A stretch of 64,000 bases of DNA, taken from assembly GCA_036426205.1 (NCBI GenBank), contig CM071568.1:45103171-45167170 (forward strand). The letters run 5' to 3'. This DNA is from Ascaphus truei (Eukaryota > Chordata > Amphibia > Anura > Ascaphidae). Under the pieces are notes generated by a model. That model searched no databases and was not told the origin of the DNA. It saw only the letters and a program-made list of their open reading frames with translations. Position numbers and translations under genes: made by a program. Positions 21,646 to 32,640 of the stretch are shown here, piece by piece (the stretch's first letter is position 1; each line of letters opens with the position of its first letter).

Positions 21646-24062
21646 CCGCGAAGTCCTGCATTAGTACCATGTTTTCCCCCTTCAGGGTACGGGCACGCTT
21701 CTCCCTTAAGGTGCGTGTATCAGAGTTGGGGCCGCTCACTCGGGGCAAGGGGGGCAGGGGAGAGGTGTAGGAGCAGGTGGAAGGGAGGGAGGGCAGGGGG
21801 TGGGGTTCCTGCTGGGACAGTATCAGCAGGAGATTTTGGGAGAAAAAAGAAAAAGACTAGGCTTCTTGTTGGCCTAGGGTAATTGAGAACCGGTAGTCTA
21901 CTAACCGGTTGTTGGGCTTACGGCCCTTGGGGGGTGGATCCGGGTCTATCACCTCTCAGGAGGGACGGGGAGTCGCGGACCCTTGGGTAGCTTTATTTAT
22001 TGCACCTTGGGTTGCGGACCAGGATTGCTGGTATGAATCAGTGGTGAGGAAGCGAGCTTAACTTGGGTTGATGGGGAGGGGGGGGACCCGGGGGAGGGAG
22101 GAGGGGTGTGGGGGGGGGGGTGGAGAGTAGGGTAGGGGGGGGAAGGGAGGGGGCAGGGGGGAGGGCAGGGGGGTGGAGGGGGGGCGGGAGGGGGGTAAGG
22201 GGAGGAGAGGAGGGGGGGAGGAGGGGAGAGGGAGGGAGCGGAAGGGGGGGAGGAGGGACGAGAGGAGGGGGAGTGAGAGGGGGGGGGAGGGGAGGGGGGA
22301 CAGGGGTGGTGGTGGTAAGGGAGACGAAGGAGGGGGGGGAGAGAGGGGAGGGGAGGGGGAGGAGAGAGACGAGGGGGGGGGAAGGATGAGAGGGGGAAGG
22401 GGGAGGGGGGGAAGGGGAGGGGGGGAGGGGAAGGGGAGGGAGGAGGGGGCAAGGGAGGGGGGGATTCTGGGGGAAGCAATGGTGTGTTTAATGTGTGCAT
22501 ACATCTCCTTAATCAGGGCCTCGAGTAACTTTTTGAGTTATAGGGGATATTTATGCACTGCCTCTGGTCTCTCACACCAGGGATTTCTGTCTACCTGTTG
22601 TTTTCCAGTTTCCAATTGGAGCAGGGGGGGGGAGAAAGGGTAGGGGGGAAGGGAAGGGGGGGTTGTATGAGCGTGGGGGTGGTGGTGGGGGAATGTGGGG
22701 GAAGGTGAGGGAAGGTGGGTGAGAGACCGCTTTAAACATAAATAGTATATCGGTGACCAGAGAGCATTGAACACAGTGATAACATTTTAAAACACATAGT
22801 GGTTATACTTGAAGCTTGGGAGAGACATGTCTTAGCACCTTAACAGTTATAACTTTTTCTTTAATCATCATTCGCTGACTGAAAGGTTTTCTATTTGTTC
22901 TTATGGAGGGGTTCTTTCAGATACAGTAGCATACATATATTCAGCGCTAACCATGGAAGGGTTGGAGCCCAAAATAGATCTTCTGCTTAACATTTGCTAA
23001 GGATCTGTTTTGGGAATACAGGCTTTGATTTGTGCTCGCTGTGTCCTTTATTCAGGGCGCTTAGCGAGCGATTCTTTCTAATCAGAGCCTCCCCCACCTC
23101 CTTTTGTGGGGTCTGCTGTGACCACTGACCGGTGGGGGGGGAAGGGGTGGCGGGGGGGTAGGGGGGGGGGTTGGAAAGGGGCAAGGGAAGTGGGGGGGCG
23201 GGTAGATGGTAAGGGGTAGGGTACATTGAGACAGTACAGGTCATGGATAGGGTGTTGTTTCGTTAAACTGCGTTTCTTAGGTCTAGATGTTAGCCACCAG
23301 TACTCCTGGGTGCTCTGCCTATGTAGTGATTTTAGGACATTTCTCTGTTTCCTTTTATACATGACGGCACACCCCTTGCAGTCCGGTACAACATCCTAAC
23401 CCTATGCTCTGAGGTTTGGGACTTTTTACTGTGTGGGGATTGTTCCTCAATGGCTTTTTGGGTACAGGTGGATATGGGGGAGGGGGGGGGGGACAGGGAG
23501 GGGGGGAAGGCATAGGGCGGGGAGGGGGGGGTATAGGGCACCAAGTGTCTTTTCGCCCAGGTTTAGTGATCTTCTTTGGGGGGGAACCCCGCAAATCTTG
23601 CGTAGGGGGGAAAGGCAGGGGGGACCTCGGGTGGGCCGGGGGGAGGGAAGCGTGATTGCATTATGCCTGTGGACAATACCGTAAACATATATCCCTCTCC
23701 CCCCCCCCCCAAAGTCCCCACAAACCAGCCGCTCCAACGGGACCGTCCGGGCCAGCACAGGTTAATCTCTCCGCTCGGCGGGTTCTGGGGACCGTCCATG
23801 TGTCCTCGCCCTTCCGACCGCTGCTGTATAATAAATCCAGGGCGGTAAGCTTTTCAGGGAGACTTAACGGGAGAACTCTCCGTCGAGTCGGCAAAAACCG
23901 GAGGGTCTCGCGGTGGTTCCTCGTCTCGCGGGAAGGGATCTGGAAAGTGATTCTCGTGCTGGCCGTCCTCGGGGGCAGTCGCATCGGGGCTCCGTCTCCA
24001 AACTGGCTGTGGATCTCGGCGGGTCTCAGGTCCAGGAGTCGTGGGGTGAGTTCAGCTTTGGT
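21646..24062 (-). repeat. L1 inter-ORF region, strongly G-rich on the plus strand
   Basis: About 2.4 kb lies between the L1 ORFs, far more than usual. At 22075-22465, 22620-22700, 23125-23215, 23475-23545 and 23575-23660 the plus strand is almost pure G and A with many runs of three or more G; the L1 sense strand is thus C/T-rich. Several ORFs there (21997-22643, 23332-23799) are artefacts of the composition (proline/serine or glycine/arginine only). Ordinary sequence at 22480-22610 and 22710-23100 separates the blocks. G-quadruplex formation on the plus strand is plausible. Confidence 0.55.
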
Positions 24063-25199
24063 TTATTTCTCTCTCGGCGTCTTCTGGTGCAGGGCGGAGA
24101 TTCTCTCGGACGCTCTTGCTGGGCCGCCTCTACCGTCCTCTTGTCCTCGGTGTGGGGGGGGGGAGTCCAGCCATGAAGGAGGGGGGGTCAGGCCCAGTGC
24201 CTGGCCGAATGGCAGCATGTCCTCTGGGTGCTTCATGGTGAAGAACCAACCTCCTTTGTTCACTATAAGCTTAAAGGGGAAGCCCCAGCGATACTTTACG
24301 TCCTTTTCTCTCAGGAGGGAGGTAAGGGGCTTCAGCTCTTTGCGCCGGTTCACTGTTAGTTTCGATAGATCACTGAACAGTTGAATGGGTTCGTCATGGA
24401 AAGAGAGGGGTTCTATTTCACGGCAGGCTGTTATGATTTTTTCTTTGGAGGAGTAGCTGTGAAGCCTCACAATTATATCGCGTCTCCTTTTGGGGTCGTC
24501 TGACCTAGGCCCTAGAACTCGGTGGGCTCTGTCAATTTCAAGGTCCCTTTCTGGGATGTCTTTACAGATCGTTGTAAACAGTTCAAGCAGGTAGGATTTG
24601 ATTTGCGAGGGGGAGACAGTTTCAGGGACATTTCTGATTCGAATGTTTTGGCGTCTGTCCCTGTTTTCCTGATCTTCCTGGCTTTCTTTTAATGCCGCGA
24701 TCTCCTCACCCAGGCGGATTATCTCTTCCTCCGCTGCTGTTTGTCTGTTAAGGGCCCCCTCCACCTTGGTTTCCACTTCAGCTGCACGGTTTGTTAACCA
24801 GGCGATTTCCTCCCTTATATCCTGCACTGCCTCTTTGATATCGGCTTGCAGGGAGAGGTGCAGTTTGGCGTGCACAGAGAAAAATAGCTCCTCCATATAT
24901 TCTCTGGTGAGAGGCTCTCCTTCCTCTCTGTTTTCTCCCGGTTGGTTTCGGGCCCACGCGGAGGCTGGCTGGCCTCGTGTTCCGTCGCCATCTTGCTTTT
25001 CAGCAAGCTCCTCCAGTCTTTTTTGGGACGGCGAGAAATACTTTGAAACCCCTTGGGCTGCGGGCTTCTTTCCTTTAGAGGACATTCTGGGCGAGTTTGC
25101 CTCTGTCCTAGGATCGAAATCGGGGGAAATTTTGGGCTTTTTAGGTGCTTTTTCTATAAGATTGTGCAGTAGGGTCCACGGAGCTCCTCGTTCACCCAA
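24063..25199 (-). CDS. L1 ORF1 protein (RNA-binding chaperone)
   Basis: The ORF is open for 378 codons. The L1 ORF1 protein coats L1 RNA as a trimer and chaperones nucleic acid during target-primed reverse transcription. The order is typical: a basic, low-complexity N-terminus ('SSKGKKPAAQGVSKYFSPSQ'), a heptad-rich coiled coil at about residues 125-205 ('ADIKEAVQDIREEIAWLTNR' through 'IRLGEEIAALKES'), an RRM beginning 'RRQNIRIRNVPE' (about 207) and the C-terminal domain ('EIDRAHRVLGPRSDDPKRRR', 'IIVRLHSYSSKEKIITACRE', 'LREKDVKYRWGFPFKLIV'). Length is close to the usual 340-400. It lies upstream of the broken ORF2 on the same strand, separated by 2.4 kb. ORF1 may be intact, but the element as a whole is not mobile on its own. 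The start is the first ATG of the frame; a downstream ATG at about residue 39 (MSSKGKK) is an alternative. Confidence 0.85.
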   Translation of the reverse strand: MGERGAPWTLLHNLIEKAPKKPKISPDFDPRTEANSPRMSSKGKKPAAQGVSKYFSPSQKRLEELAEKQDGDGTRGQPASAWARNQPGENREEGEPLTREYMEELFFSVHAKLHLSLQADIKEAVQDIREEIAWLTNRAAEVETKVEGALNRQTAAEEEIIRLGEEIAALKESQEDQENRDRRQNIRIRNVPETVSPSQIKSYLLELFTTICKDIPERDLEIDRAHRVLGPRSDDPKRRRDIIVRLHSYSSKEKIITACREIEPLSFHDEPIQLFSDLSKLTVNRRKELKPLTSLLREKDVKYRWGFPFKLIVNKGGWFFTMKHPEDMLPFGQALGLTPPPSWLDSPPPHRGQEDGRGGPARASERISALHQKTPREK

Positions 25200-25640
25200 C
25201 CATCCCTGGTGATGTCACCGGAAGCCCCCCTGCTTGTCATATTTTTAAAACCACGGGGAACCCCTAATAGGGAAACTTTGGCATTTTTTTCATGAGTTAC
25301 AGTATTTACTGTTTAGTGCAAATTCAGACAATCTCTGGGAATCCCCTCTGAAAACGCACTAAGTATGTGTGTATAAGGGGGCAGAGGTGTGTAGAGATAT
25401 GCATTCAGTTGCAGCTTGCCTTAACTCTGCAAGAAGTTTAAAGCAGTGCCTGCTTCTAAATTTATTTTTATTTAAATTTTTATTATTTGAACTAGGTGAA
25501 CCACTGGAGCTGAAGTGCGGCACTCCCAGCTCTGGGGATCACCTTGTATCTTAGAAATGTTATTTTCAATTTCCCAGACAAAAATGATTGTCCAGGAGAA
25601 CAAAATGGCACCAGGGCCAATTCACTTCAGTGTCCAATAC
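25200..25640. other. L1 5' flank; no gene
   Basis: The first few bases may be the L1 5' end. The rest is mixed sequence with one short ORF (25369-25554) of no recognisable content. Confidence 0.3.
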
Positions 25641-25644
25641 AAAG

Positions 25645-26560
25645 CCTCAATGTCATAGTTCTTTAAAAACTAAAGCTGCCTCACATTTTAGTATGTAGTT
25701 ATGGGGCAAGAGTCCCAAAAACAGTGCTCAATCTCGTTCAGAACTTCAGTAGATAATAAAAATCCTTATTTTGTTGTGGAGTCAGCCTATAACCATAACT
25801 TTTTAGGTATTGGACCCAGTGCTTAGTACATGAATCATTCACATATGACAAATAAACATGAATGAGGGTAAACGTACCGTTACTTTGTAGGATTGCGCCC
25901 TACATGACCCTTGTGTTGCGCACTGTACCGGTCATCCAGTCTCAATGAAGGGAGACATACAATACTCACATATGCGTGTTCCTGTGCGTGCATCCACGCT
26001 CGGTATGCATATATAACAGTAGGAAGGATCCGAGATTCAGCGGTTCACAGCTTGTAGAGATGAGAGACCAGCAAGGTGTAGATTAAAAATGAAATTTTAT
26101 TGAAAAAACATATGGTATGGGGGACACAATCTGACGCAGTTTCGGACCTGCGTGGTCCTTAATCATAGAGCTCTATGATAAGGACACGCAGGTCCGAAAC
26201 AGCTCAGTGTGTCCCCCATACCATATGTTTTTTCAATAAAAATTCATTTTTAATCTACACCTTGCTGGTCTCTCATCCTTATCAAGCATGTGATGCTGGA
26301 ATCTTCGGATCCTTCCTACTGTTATATTGCCTCACATTTTAATCTGGTCTGTAACTGTTACATTCGCCTATAATCAGATATTATCTGTAACTGTTCATAA
26401 AATGTCTTTAAGTATTATGTATAACCATGTTTATTTAATGTAATCATGTATTTGTAACCATGCATTTGTCATCATAACTCGACTGTGCTTGAAAACGAGA
26501 GGTAACTCTCAATGTATTACTTCCTGGTAAAACATTTTATAAATAAATAATAGTGAGATA
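25645..26560 (+). mobile_element. L2/CR1-like LINE 3' end, split by an insertion
   Basis: 25645-25690 ('aaaaactaaagctgcctcac') and 26329-26560 ('cattttaatctggtctgtaa', then 'cgagaggtaactctcaatgt', 'taaaacattttataaataaa') are the end of the same LINE family as 46700-50905. Only the last coding residues and the 3' UTR remain. The break is filled by 25691-26328. Confidence 0.7.
25691..26328. mobile_element. 638-bp insertion carrying a long palindrome
   Basis: It is flanked by a perfect 13-bp direct repeat GCCTCACATTTTA (25678-25690 and 26329-26341), which is the duplicated LINE target. The right half, 26010-26328, is a near-perfect palindrome centred on GAGCTC (26168-26173) with arms of about 160 bases and no spacer; both ends read tataacagtaggaaggatcc (left) or its complement. 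The arms carry the phrase TTTCGGACCTGCGTG. A 13-bp duplication suits LINE-type retroposition better than a cut-and-paste transposase, but no poly-A tail is seen. Family unassigned. Confidence 0.7.
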
Positions 26561-27234
26561 ACATCATCATTTTTTACCCTGCGGCCATCATTGTTATTGT
26601 AATTTTTTTTAACAGTTATGTACATTGGGGGTTGAGGGATTCCTGGAGCCAGTGGTACTGTGTTGAGCTGCAGGGTAAATCCTGGATCAAATAATAGTAA
26701 AATATTGTATTGCTGCTAAAAGGCCTTTTCTCTCAAAAGGAAATACAATCTGAAATTAAATGTATGCTCTGCCACCCCTGCACTAAATAGATATATGCTG
26801 CACAATGAATGAATAATGTGTAAAACTATGCACCTAGTAACACCCCTTTCAGTATTTGCTAAAATAACTGCTATATGCTGACTCCACGGTGTGTGCTAAT
26901 AATTCTGGTTTGGCTTTCTTCATACCTCACTCTACAGTATATCAAAGTTTTTAACAGACCAGTTAATGGGAATTCACAACAACCAGGAAAGGATCACTGT
27001 CACACTGTTGAGCAGGAGTTGCTATGCAGGCATGTGCTAATAATTTTGGATGTTCAGAGTCACTCCTCCACTTACCCAAGAAAAACAACGACAACAGAAT
27101 GCAAAATGGCCAGACCTTGTTTATTAACCACAACAAAAACGTTAACATGATTAAAACCATAACCTGCACCATGTCCTGTTAGTTTGCACCAAAACCTCCA
27201 CCTGTAGGGAGCACTTGTCAGTCACTTACTGTAA
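26561..27234. other. no supported gene
   Basis: AT-rich sequence with opposed chance ORFs (26875-27150 plus, 26963-27172 minus). No repeats with definable ends were seen. Confidence 0.3.
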
Positions 27235-27436
27235 GGCTGAGTCCATGGTGACTCAGCCCGTGCGGAGGCGCGCTGAGGCTGAGGGAAAGCGCGTGCTTTC
27301 TCTGGCCTTGGTTAGCACGCCGTCCGGGGGCAGGCCAGTGACGTCACGGAGCTGGTTCGCCCTCATCGCCCTCACTGGTAAGCATGAGCACGCCTCAGCA
27401 CGGGTCAGCGCCTCAGCGCTGACCATGCCCGGGGCC
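27235..27436. mobile_element. PIF/Harbinger-like MITE (a), 202 bp
   Basis: The termini are GGCTGAGTCCATGGTGACTC and, reversed, GGCCCCGGGCATGGTCAGC, flanked by TAA and TTA. Inside is the family core 'gtgacgtcacggagctggtt' followed by 'cgccctca'. The core contains a palindromic CRE (TGACGTCA). Other members are at 52497, 53325, 54453, 54778, 59206 and 60166; the members at 53325 and 59206 have exact TTA duplications, which is why Harbinger is proposed. Noncoding. Confidence 0.6.
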
Positions 27437-28299
27437 TTAGATGGTATTCATGGACCCCCAAAATCTGGACTTGTGTAAACATACAATGCAGTCTGTGCGT
27501 TACTGGTGAAGAAAGGATTAATATCCAAAAGCTGAGAAAGATCTAATGACCAGCTGTCCCTGAGTGACCAAAAATTAACAATATCCAGATTCTAGGTCTA
27601 GGACAGCAGCTGAGATGCAAGAATAACCCTTAACCTACAGTATAAGGACAAGGACACTGACCATCTAAGGAAAAGAAAGGTGCGGTGGAGATTTTGGATG
27701 TGTATGTGTGAGATGTGTGTTTACTTTATAAGCAACTGGAGAGACTGTGTTAGAGAGAGGTCTCCAAACATCAGAAAAGCTATGAACACCAGGCTGCTTA
27801 AAACTGATGATTCCTGTAATAAAAGTAATAATGAAACCGGAGTCCTTCTTTCACTTACAAAATGACCTCACTGGCAGCTGTGAGAAGCAGAGGAGTGGGA
27901 CCTTAAACCCCTTTCTTTAGACGTGATTGTTCCTGTTACATTTTTTAATTAATGTATTTATATATTAGCACAACATTAAATAACAAACAAAAACCCAAAA
28001 TGTGAGTGTGGGGTTATTACACCATGGCTTCAAACTGGTAAGAGGTTACTTCCACCAATTCCACTCTATACATATTCCTTATCTCCTGGACCTCCTCACC
28101 AGAATATTCCCACAATCCTGCACTCTCGCTTGAGGTAGGGGGTTTCCACCCTGTTAAGTGCCCCTATCCCGCAATTGGTCCGGGGCATTCCATTTATCTC
28201 CACCTTTATCAGTTCTAATACAGCAATACATACATTTGTGCTAATTTGAGCAACCAAAATAATGTAATATTGCAGTGAACCTAATGTAAATCACACACA
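27437..28299. other. no supported gene
   Basis: Mixed to AT-rich sequence with a single unremarkable ORF (27680-27865). Nothing else recognised. Confidence 0.3.
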
Positions 28300-28999
28300 T
28301 CTATTATATATTTTGGAAAGCTGTTTGTCTGTTTGCTATGCATTTGGACACCTCTTAAGATATCATAACCAAATTCTGCATAATGGTTCCTGAGATCAAG
28401 GAGCAGGTTTTGTCTATGTTTGGATACAATTCACAAATGACACCACATATGACATCAGCAGTGACATAACTGACAACATCACATATGACATGATCTCATC
28501 ACACAACTGTCAAGTTCAAGACTATGTAATGGAACTTGGCTAATAGTGAAAAATCTTTTGCCTAACGTCAGCGAAGCCACTATTGTAACAGGCTGTGCTA
28601 AGGGAGAAGAGATATTAATACCAAGAATTCAACTCATCCCTACCGACATTCCTTTTTAATTCAAACAACTTTGGTTAGTGGAGCTTTGTCTTTGCAATGC
28701 CAACTAATAAATCTCAAGGGTAGTCACTTAAAGTAGCTGGACTGAATTTAGAAAATCCATATTTTGCACATGGTCAGCTTTATGTTGGATGCTCCAGAGT
28801 GGAAACTGTAAAAAAAAAAGTGTATGTTTTTGCACCTGATGGAAAAAAAACAAAAATATAGTTCTTCTAACAGCATTACAATGAAAATACATTAAAAAAT
28901 GTCATTACGAAACTAAAAAATGCAATTATTAATTTATAAATCTCAGTATATTTTTTGGTTTCTGAGAATTCCCGAGCAACGTCAGGTACTTTCAGTTAG
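28300..28999 (+). mobile_element. nonautonomous Helitron (700 bp)
   Basis: It starts TCTATTATATATTTTGGAAAG after an A and ends CCCGAGCAACGTCAGG-TACTTTCAG-TTAG before a T. The hairpin-forming CCCG..CAACG.C.GG about 10 bases before a CTRR-type end, 5' TC and insertion between A and T are the Helitron signature; the family consensus seen at 36643-37845 ends CTAG, so TTAG is a single change. Inside are repeats of 'acatatgacat'. No Rep/helicase is encoded; rolling-circle movement in trans is inferred. Confidence 0.7.
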
Positions 29000-29142
29000 T
29001 ACACTACTAGTATAAGTGTATTCATGCAAATAAATATTCAAGATCCAATGATATGAATGTGTTTAGTGTGATGATTACAATTGTGACACACTAAATAGAA
29101 ATGTGTATACTCAAAAGGAAGTATGCCTTATACAAAAATAAC

Positions 29143-29474
29143 TTAAAGCTGCAGTTCAGTCTTTTATTTTATTTTATTTTTTACTTCAATAGTTTCATGT
29201 TGGCAATCTCCAACTACCTAAAGAACTGCATAGCTGCCGGTCAATTCGTTATCCGTCTATTGATCGGCTAAGTTTGGCGACATCTTTAAATATGGGGAAT
29301 GTAAATCGTTGCTATAGGAACAAGCATGCTTGTTAAAATAGAATACAAGAAAATTGGTCTTTCAAAGTTGTTGTTTTTTAAAAACAGAAAATGCTAAAAG
29401 TATTTTTTCTTACTACAGAACTGATTTATTTAAAAAAACACACATGCAGGATATTGCCTGAACTGCAGCTTTAA
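29143..29474 (-). mobile_element. TTAA-type MITE, copy 2
   Basis: TTAAAGCTGCAGTTCAGTC at the left and the complement at the right, with TTAA at 29143-29146 and 29471-29474. It is a shorter, inverted relative of 5927-6379, sharing the block 'cagaaaatgctaaaagtatt' (reversed in copy 1 as 'aatacttttagcattttctg'). Confidence 0.75.
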
Positions 29475-29566
29475 ATGCCAAAAATGTACTGTATTTCACA
29501 AACGTGTGTTTTTTCGTACTTCCAATGAAAAATTACACGTTTGTGAAATGCAGTACATTTTAGGCA
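29475..29566. repeat. small inverted repeat next to the TTAA MITE
   Basis: TGCCAAAAATGTACTGTATT...CACAAACGTGT (29476-29508) pairs with ACACGTTTGTGAAATGCAGT...AGGCA (about 29533-29566) around a 25-base loop. It is either a separate tiny MITE or a fold-back end. Confidence 0.6.
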
Positions 29567-30061
29567 AATAAGTTATTATGTGCTATTTTGTCATTTTTAT
29601 GACGGATTTATTTTTATTGTATTTTATTTCCCATTATCCTCAACAATATTTTGCTTGCTTGTAAATAAATGATGACAATATTATTATAAAACTCAGCTAA
29701 TGCAGCAATTAGGCTTGCTTTTAGAGGCAGATTGATATACAGCCTGTGTAACAACTGGAAAAAGCTCTAGAGAATCCATAAAATAGTGTGGCAGCTAAAA
29801 TGTGACATGGTCATTGTCTTACTTTGCATTTCATTACTCGGAACTCTTGTCTGCAACTTACCCAATGACATGACATTATTATGTATTTATCAAGTGTTTT
29901 ACCAGGAAATAATACATTTAGAGTTAAGGTCCTGTGCACAGAATGGGGTGAATAAAGCAACTTTGGGTGACCTGTGGAAGACATGGACTTGTAGATTATT
30001 TCTGTTTGTTGGATGGCATCAATAACAATGTCACAGTTTTGAAGCAACCACAAAGAAGACT
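29567..30061. other. no gene; LINE tail scrap at about 29888-29950
   Basis: The scrap 'gttttaccaggaaataatac' is the complement of the L2/CR1-like LINE 3' end. The two opposed ORFs (29786-30025, 29811-30053) overlap it and are not genes. Confidence 0.5.
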
Positions 30062-30234
30062 GCTATAAGCAGTGTTCGACAATCCTATACATTTACACGC
30101 CCGGGGCGGGTGGATTTAACCCCCAGGCGAGTAAATATTGGCCCAAGCAGAACACGTGCTTGTTTTTTTAAATATCCCTGCTCGCGCTGAATTTTCCCTG
30201 CTCGCGCTGAAAAAAAAATAAAAAAAATAACTCC

Positions 30235-30360
30235 CCCTACCTGACTGCTGATTGGCGCGCGCTCCAGGGCTTTGTGGGCGCGCGGCCAGGCTCTATATGA
30301 GCCCGCCCCCAACGAGCGGTCATTTTTTCTGGCCAGAGATCTGTTGGAGAGTACTAGAGT
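30235..30360 (+). promoter_or_regulatory. promoter-like patch inside the hAT element
   Basis: It contains CpG-rich 'attggcgcgcgctcc' (an inverted CCAAT core), 'gtgggcgcgcgg', and 'ctctatatgagc' as a possible TATA element, followed by an ordinary-composition stretch. Possibly the old transposase promoter, or captured DNA. Motif evidence only. Confidence 0.25.
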
Positions 30361-30439
30361 CCAATCCTCCATCCCCTCTGCTCCTTCCCTGCCTCCTGCA
30401 GTTCCCCCTTACTCCCCGCCTCCCCCCCCCAATACCCGC

Positions 30440-30895
30440 GCGTGGCTGCAGATGGTAGCGAGGGTGTTCCGCCTTCTTTCCCCGGCTCCCGCTTATCCGC
30501 GCGGGGCGGAGGTGTCCCCCCCTTATTCCCCCCAGCTTCCCGCGCCACTTCCAGCTTTCCCCGGTCCCCGCGCGGGGTGGGTGATGGTAGTGGGGTGTTC
30601 CCCGCTTACCCCGGCTTTCCGCGGGTGATGGTAGTGGGGGGTGTCCCCGCTTACCCCGGCTTCCTGCGATACCAGCGCGGGACGGGTGATGGTAGTGGGG
30701 GGTGTCCCCGCTTACCCCGGCTTCCCGCGATACCAGCGCAGGACGGTGATGGTAGTGGGTGTTTTCCCGGCTTCATGCGCCACTTCCCGCTTCCCAGATC
30801 CCCGCGCGGGGTGGGAGATGGTAGCGGGGGTGTTCCCCTCTTACCTCCTTGGTCTCCGCTTCCCCGCGGTCCCGTGGCTGTCCGCGCAGGGAGGG
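30440..30895 (+). repeat. minisatellite, unit about 60 bp
   Basis: Units contain 'gatggtag.ggggtgt' followed by 'ccccgcttaccccggctt' and 'gcgcggg'. The best conserved pair is at about 30613-30733; flanking units are degenerate. Confidence 0.75.
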
Positions 30896-30979
30896 GTTGG
30901 TTGACGGGGGGGAGAGGGGGGGCGAGCGGGGCAAGTGGTGTGAGTTGATCGGTCGCGAGGCCTTCCTCTTCTTCCACTA

Positions 30980-31339
30980 TCGTGTGTGTGTGGTGTGTAT
31001 GGGAGAGTGTGTGTGTATGAATTGCATGTATGGGAGAGAGTGTGTGTGTGTGAGGGATGTGTGTGTGATGTGTGTGTGTGTGTGTGTGTGATGTGTGTGT
31101 GTGTGTGTGTGTTGTGCAGCGTGTGTGTGGTGTCAAATGGGTGAATGCTGTTGTGTGTGTGTGTGTTGATGTGTTGTGTGTATGACTGACATGGGAGAGT
31201 TGTGTGGTGTGTGTGTGTTGTGAATGAATGCATGTAGGGGAGAGTGTGTGGTTTGCAGTTGTCGTGTGATGTGTGTGTGGGTGTGTGATGTGTGTGTGTG
31301 CTAGCTGTGTGTAGTGTTGTGTGTGTGTGTTGTGTGGGT

Positions 31340-31375
<36 letters not shown>

Positions 31376-31870
31376 TGTGTGTGTGTTAGTGTGTGTGTGT
31401 GTGTACACGCGTATGACATTGCATGTATGGGAGAGTGTGAATGGTGTGTGTGGTGTGGAGCTTGTGTGTGAATGAAGGAGAGAGGGAGAGTGTGTATGGT
31501 GTGTATGCATGAATGTATGGGAAGAAGAGAGAGAGAGTGTGAGGGGTGTGTGTGTGTGTGTGTGAGTGTGATGTGTGTGGGGTGGAATGTGTGTGACATG
31601 TGTTGTAGTCGTGTGGTGTGTGATGATGTGTGTGTTGTGTGTCATGTGTCGTTGTGGGTGTGTGTGTTGTTTATGGAGAGAGGTGTGTGTGTGGTGATGT
31701 GATTGCTGTGGTGTGTGGTGTGTGTGTGTGTGTGGTGTGTGTGTGTGTGGTGGTGGGGGGTGGATGTGTGTGTGTGGTGTGTGGTGACATGTTGTGTGTG
31801 ATGTGTGTAGGAATGGGCGCGTGTATGTGTATGCTACTGGGTGTGCGTGAATGTGTGGGGTGTGGTGTAG
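30980..31870 (+). repeat. TG-rich simple-repeat tract, about 890 bp
   Basis: Long runs of TG interrupted by 'gaatgcatgta', 'gggaga' and 'gatgtgtg' motifs; the longest pure run is around 31338-31370. Consistent with an old, expanded and reshuffled microsatellite; alternating purine-pyrimidine DNA can adopt Z-form. Confidence 0.85.
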
Positions 31871-31879
31871 GATACAGAA

Positions 31880-32130
31880 GGGCGCACCCCACCCACGTCA
31901 CCCCCCCACCCCACACCAGTAACCACGTCACCCCCACCCAGTCACCCCCGTCACCCACAACCGTCAACCAGTCACCCACCAGTCAAAAACAGTCACCCCA
32001 CCCAAGTCAACCAGTCACCCAAGTCAACCCATGCCACCCCACCCACAGTCACCCGTCACCCCACCCAGTACCCAGGTCACCCACCCAGTCACCAGTTAAC
32101 ACCAGTCACCCCACCCCCGTACACCCATCT
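31880..32130 (+). repeat. short-unit array based on 'cacccagtcacc'
   Basis: Irregular tandem copies of cacccagtcacc/ccacgtcaccc, all C-rich on the plus strand, immediately after the TG tract. Confidence 0.7.
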
Positions 32131-32379
32131 CTCTCTCAGCCCCCTTCTCTAGCGACCCCTCCCAGCCCGGAGCGAGTCGAAGGAATAAAACGACAAGCGC
32201 CGACAGCCCGGCACGCTAGCGCGCACAACCCGGGCGGCGCGCAGCGACACACACGGAGCGCGCGCACAGCACACGCGCCGGGAGGGAAGTGGGCGGCTAC
32301 GCAGACACACACCGAGGCGGCGCGGGAACCACACCGACGTGTCGCGCGCGCGGCCTTGCTCTCTTCTCGATCACCGCTC

Positions 32380-32640
32380 TCTGAGTCTCTCATCTCAAAA
32401 CACCACGCCTCTCTCCTGGCCGCCAAACACCCCTCGTCTCGCTCCCCCCCCCACCATCACCCATCTCACTCTCTCCAACCACAAAATTTCTCTCTCTCCC
32501 AAAACAAGCTCATATTCCCCAAAACCACTGTCTCTCTTCCCCACACCCTCCCCCCACTCTCTCAATACTCTCTCTCTCTCAACACACACCCCTCTCTCTC
32601 TCTCTCTCTATCATCTCACCCCTATCTCCTCAAACCCCCT
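32380..32640 (+). repeat. CT-rich tract
   Basis: Repeated ctctct/ctcaac runs after a CpG-rich patch (32160-32350). No coding meaning. Confidence 0.7.

Noticed and set aside
21997..22643. Long proline/serine-rich and glycine/arginine-rich ORFs on both strands
   Set aside because: They overlap each other in several frames and come from nearly pure G/A (or C/T) sequence; no domain or normal codon use.
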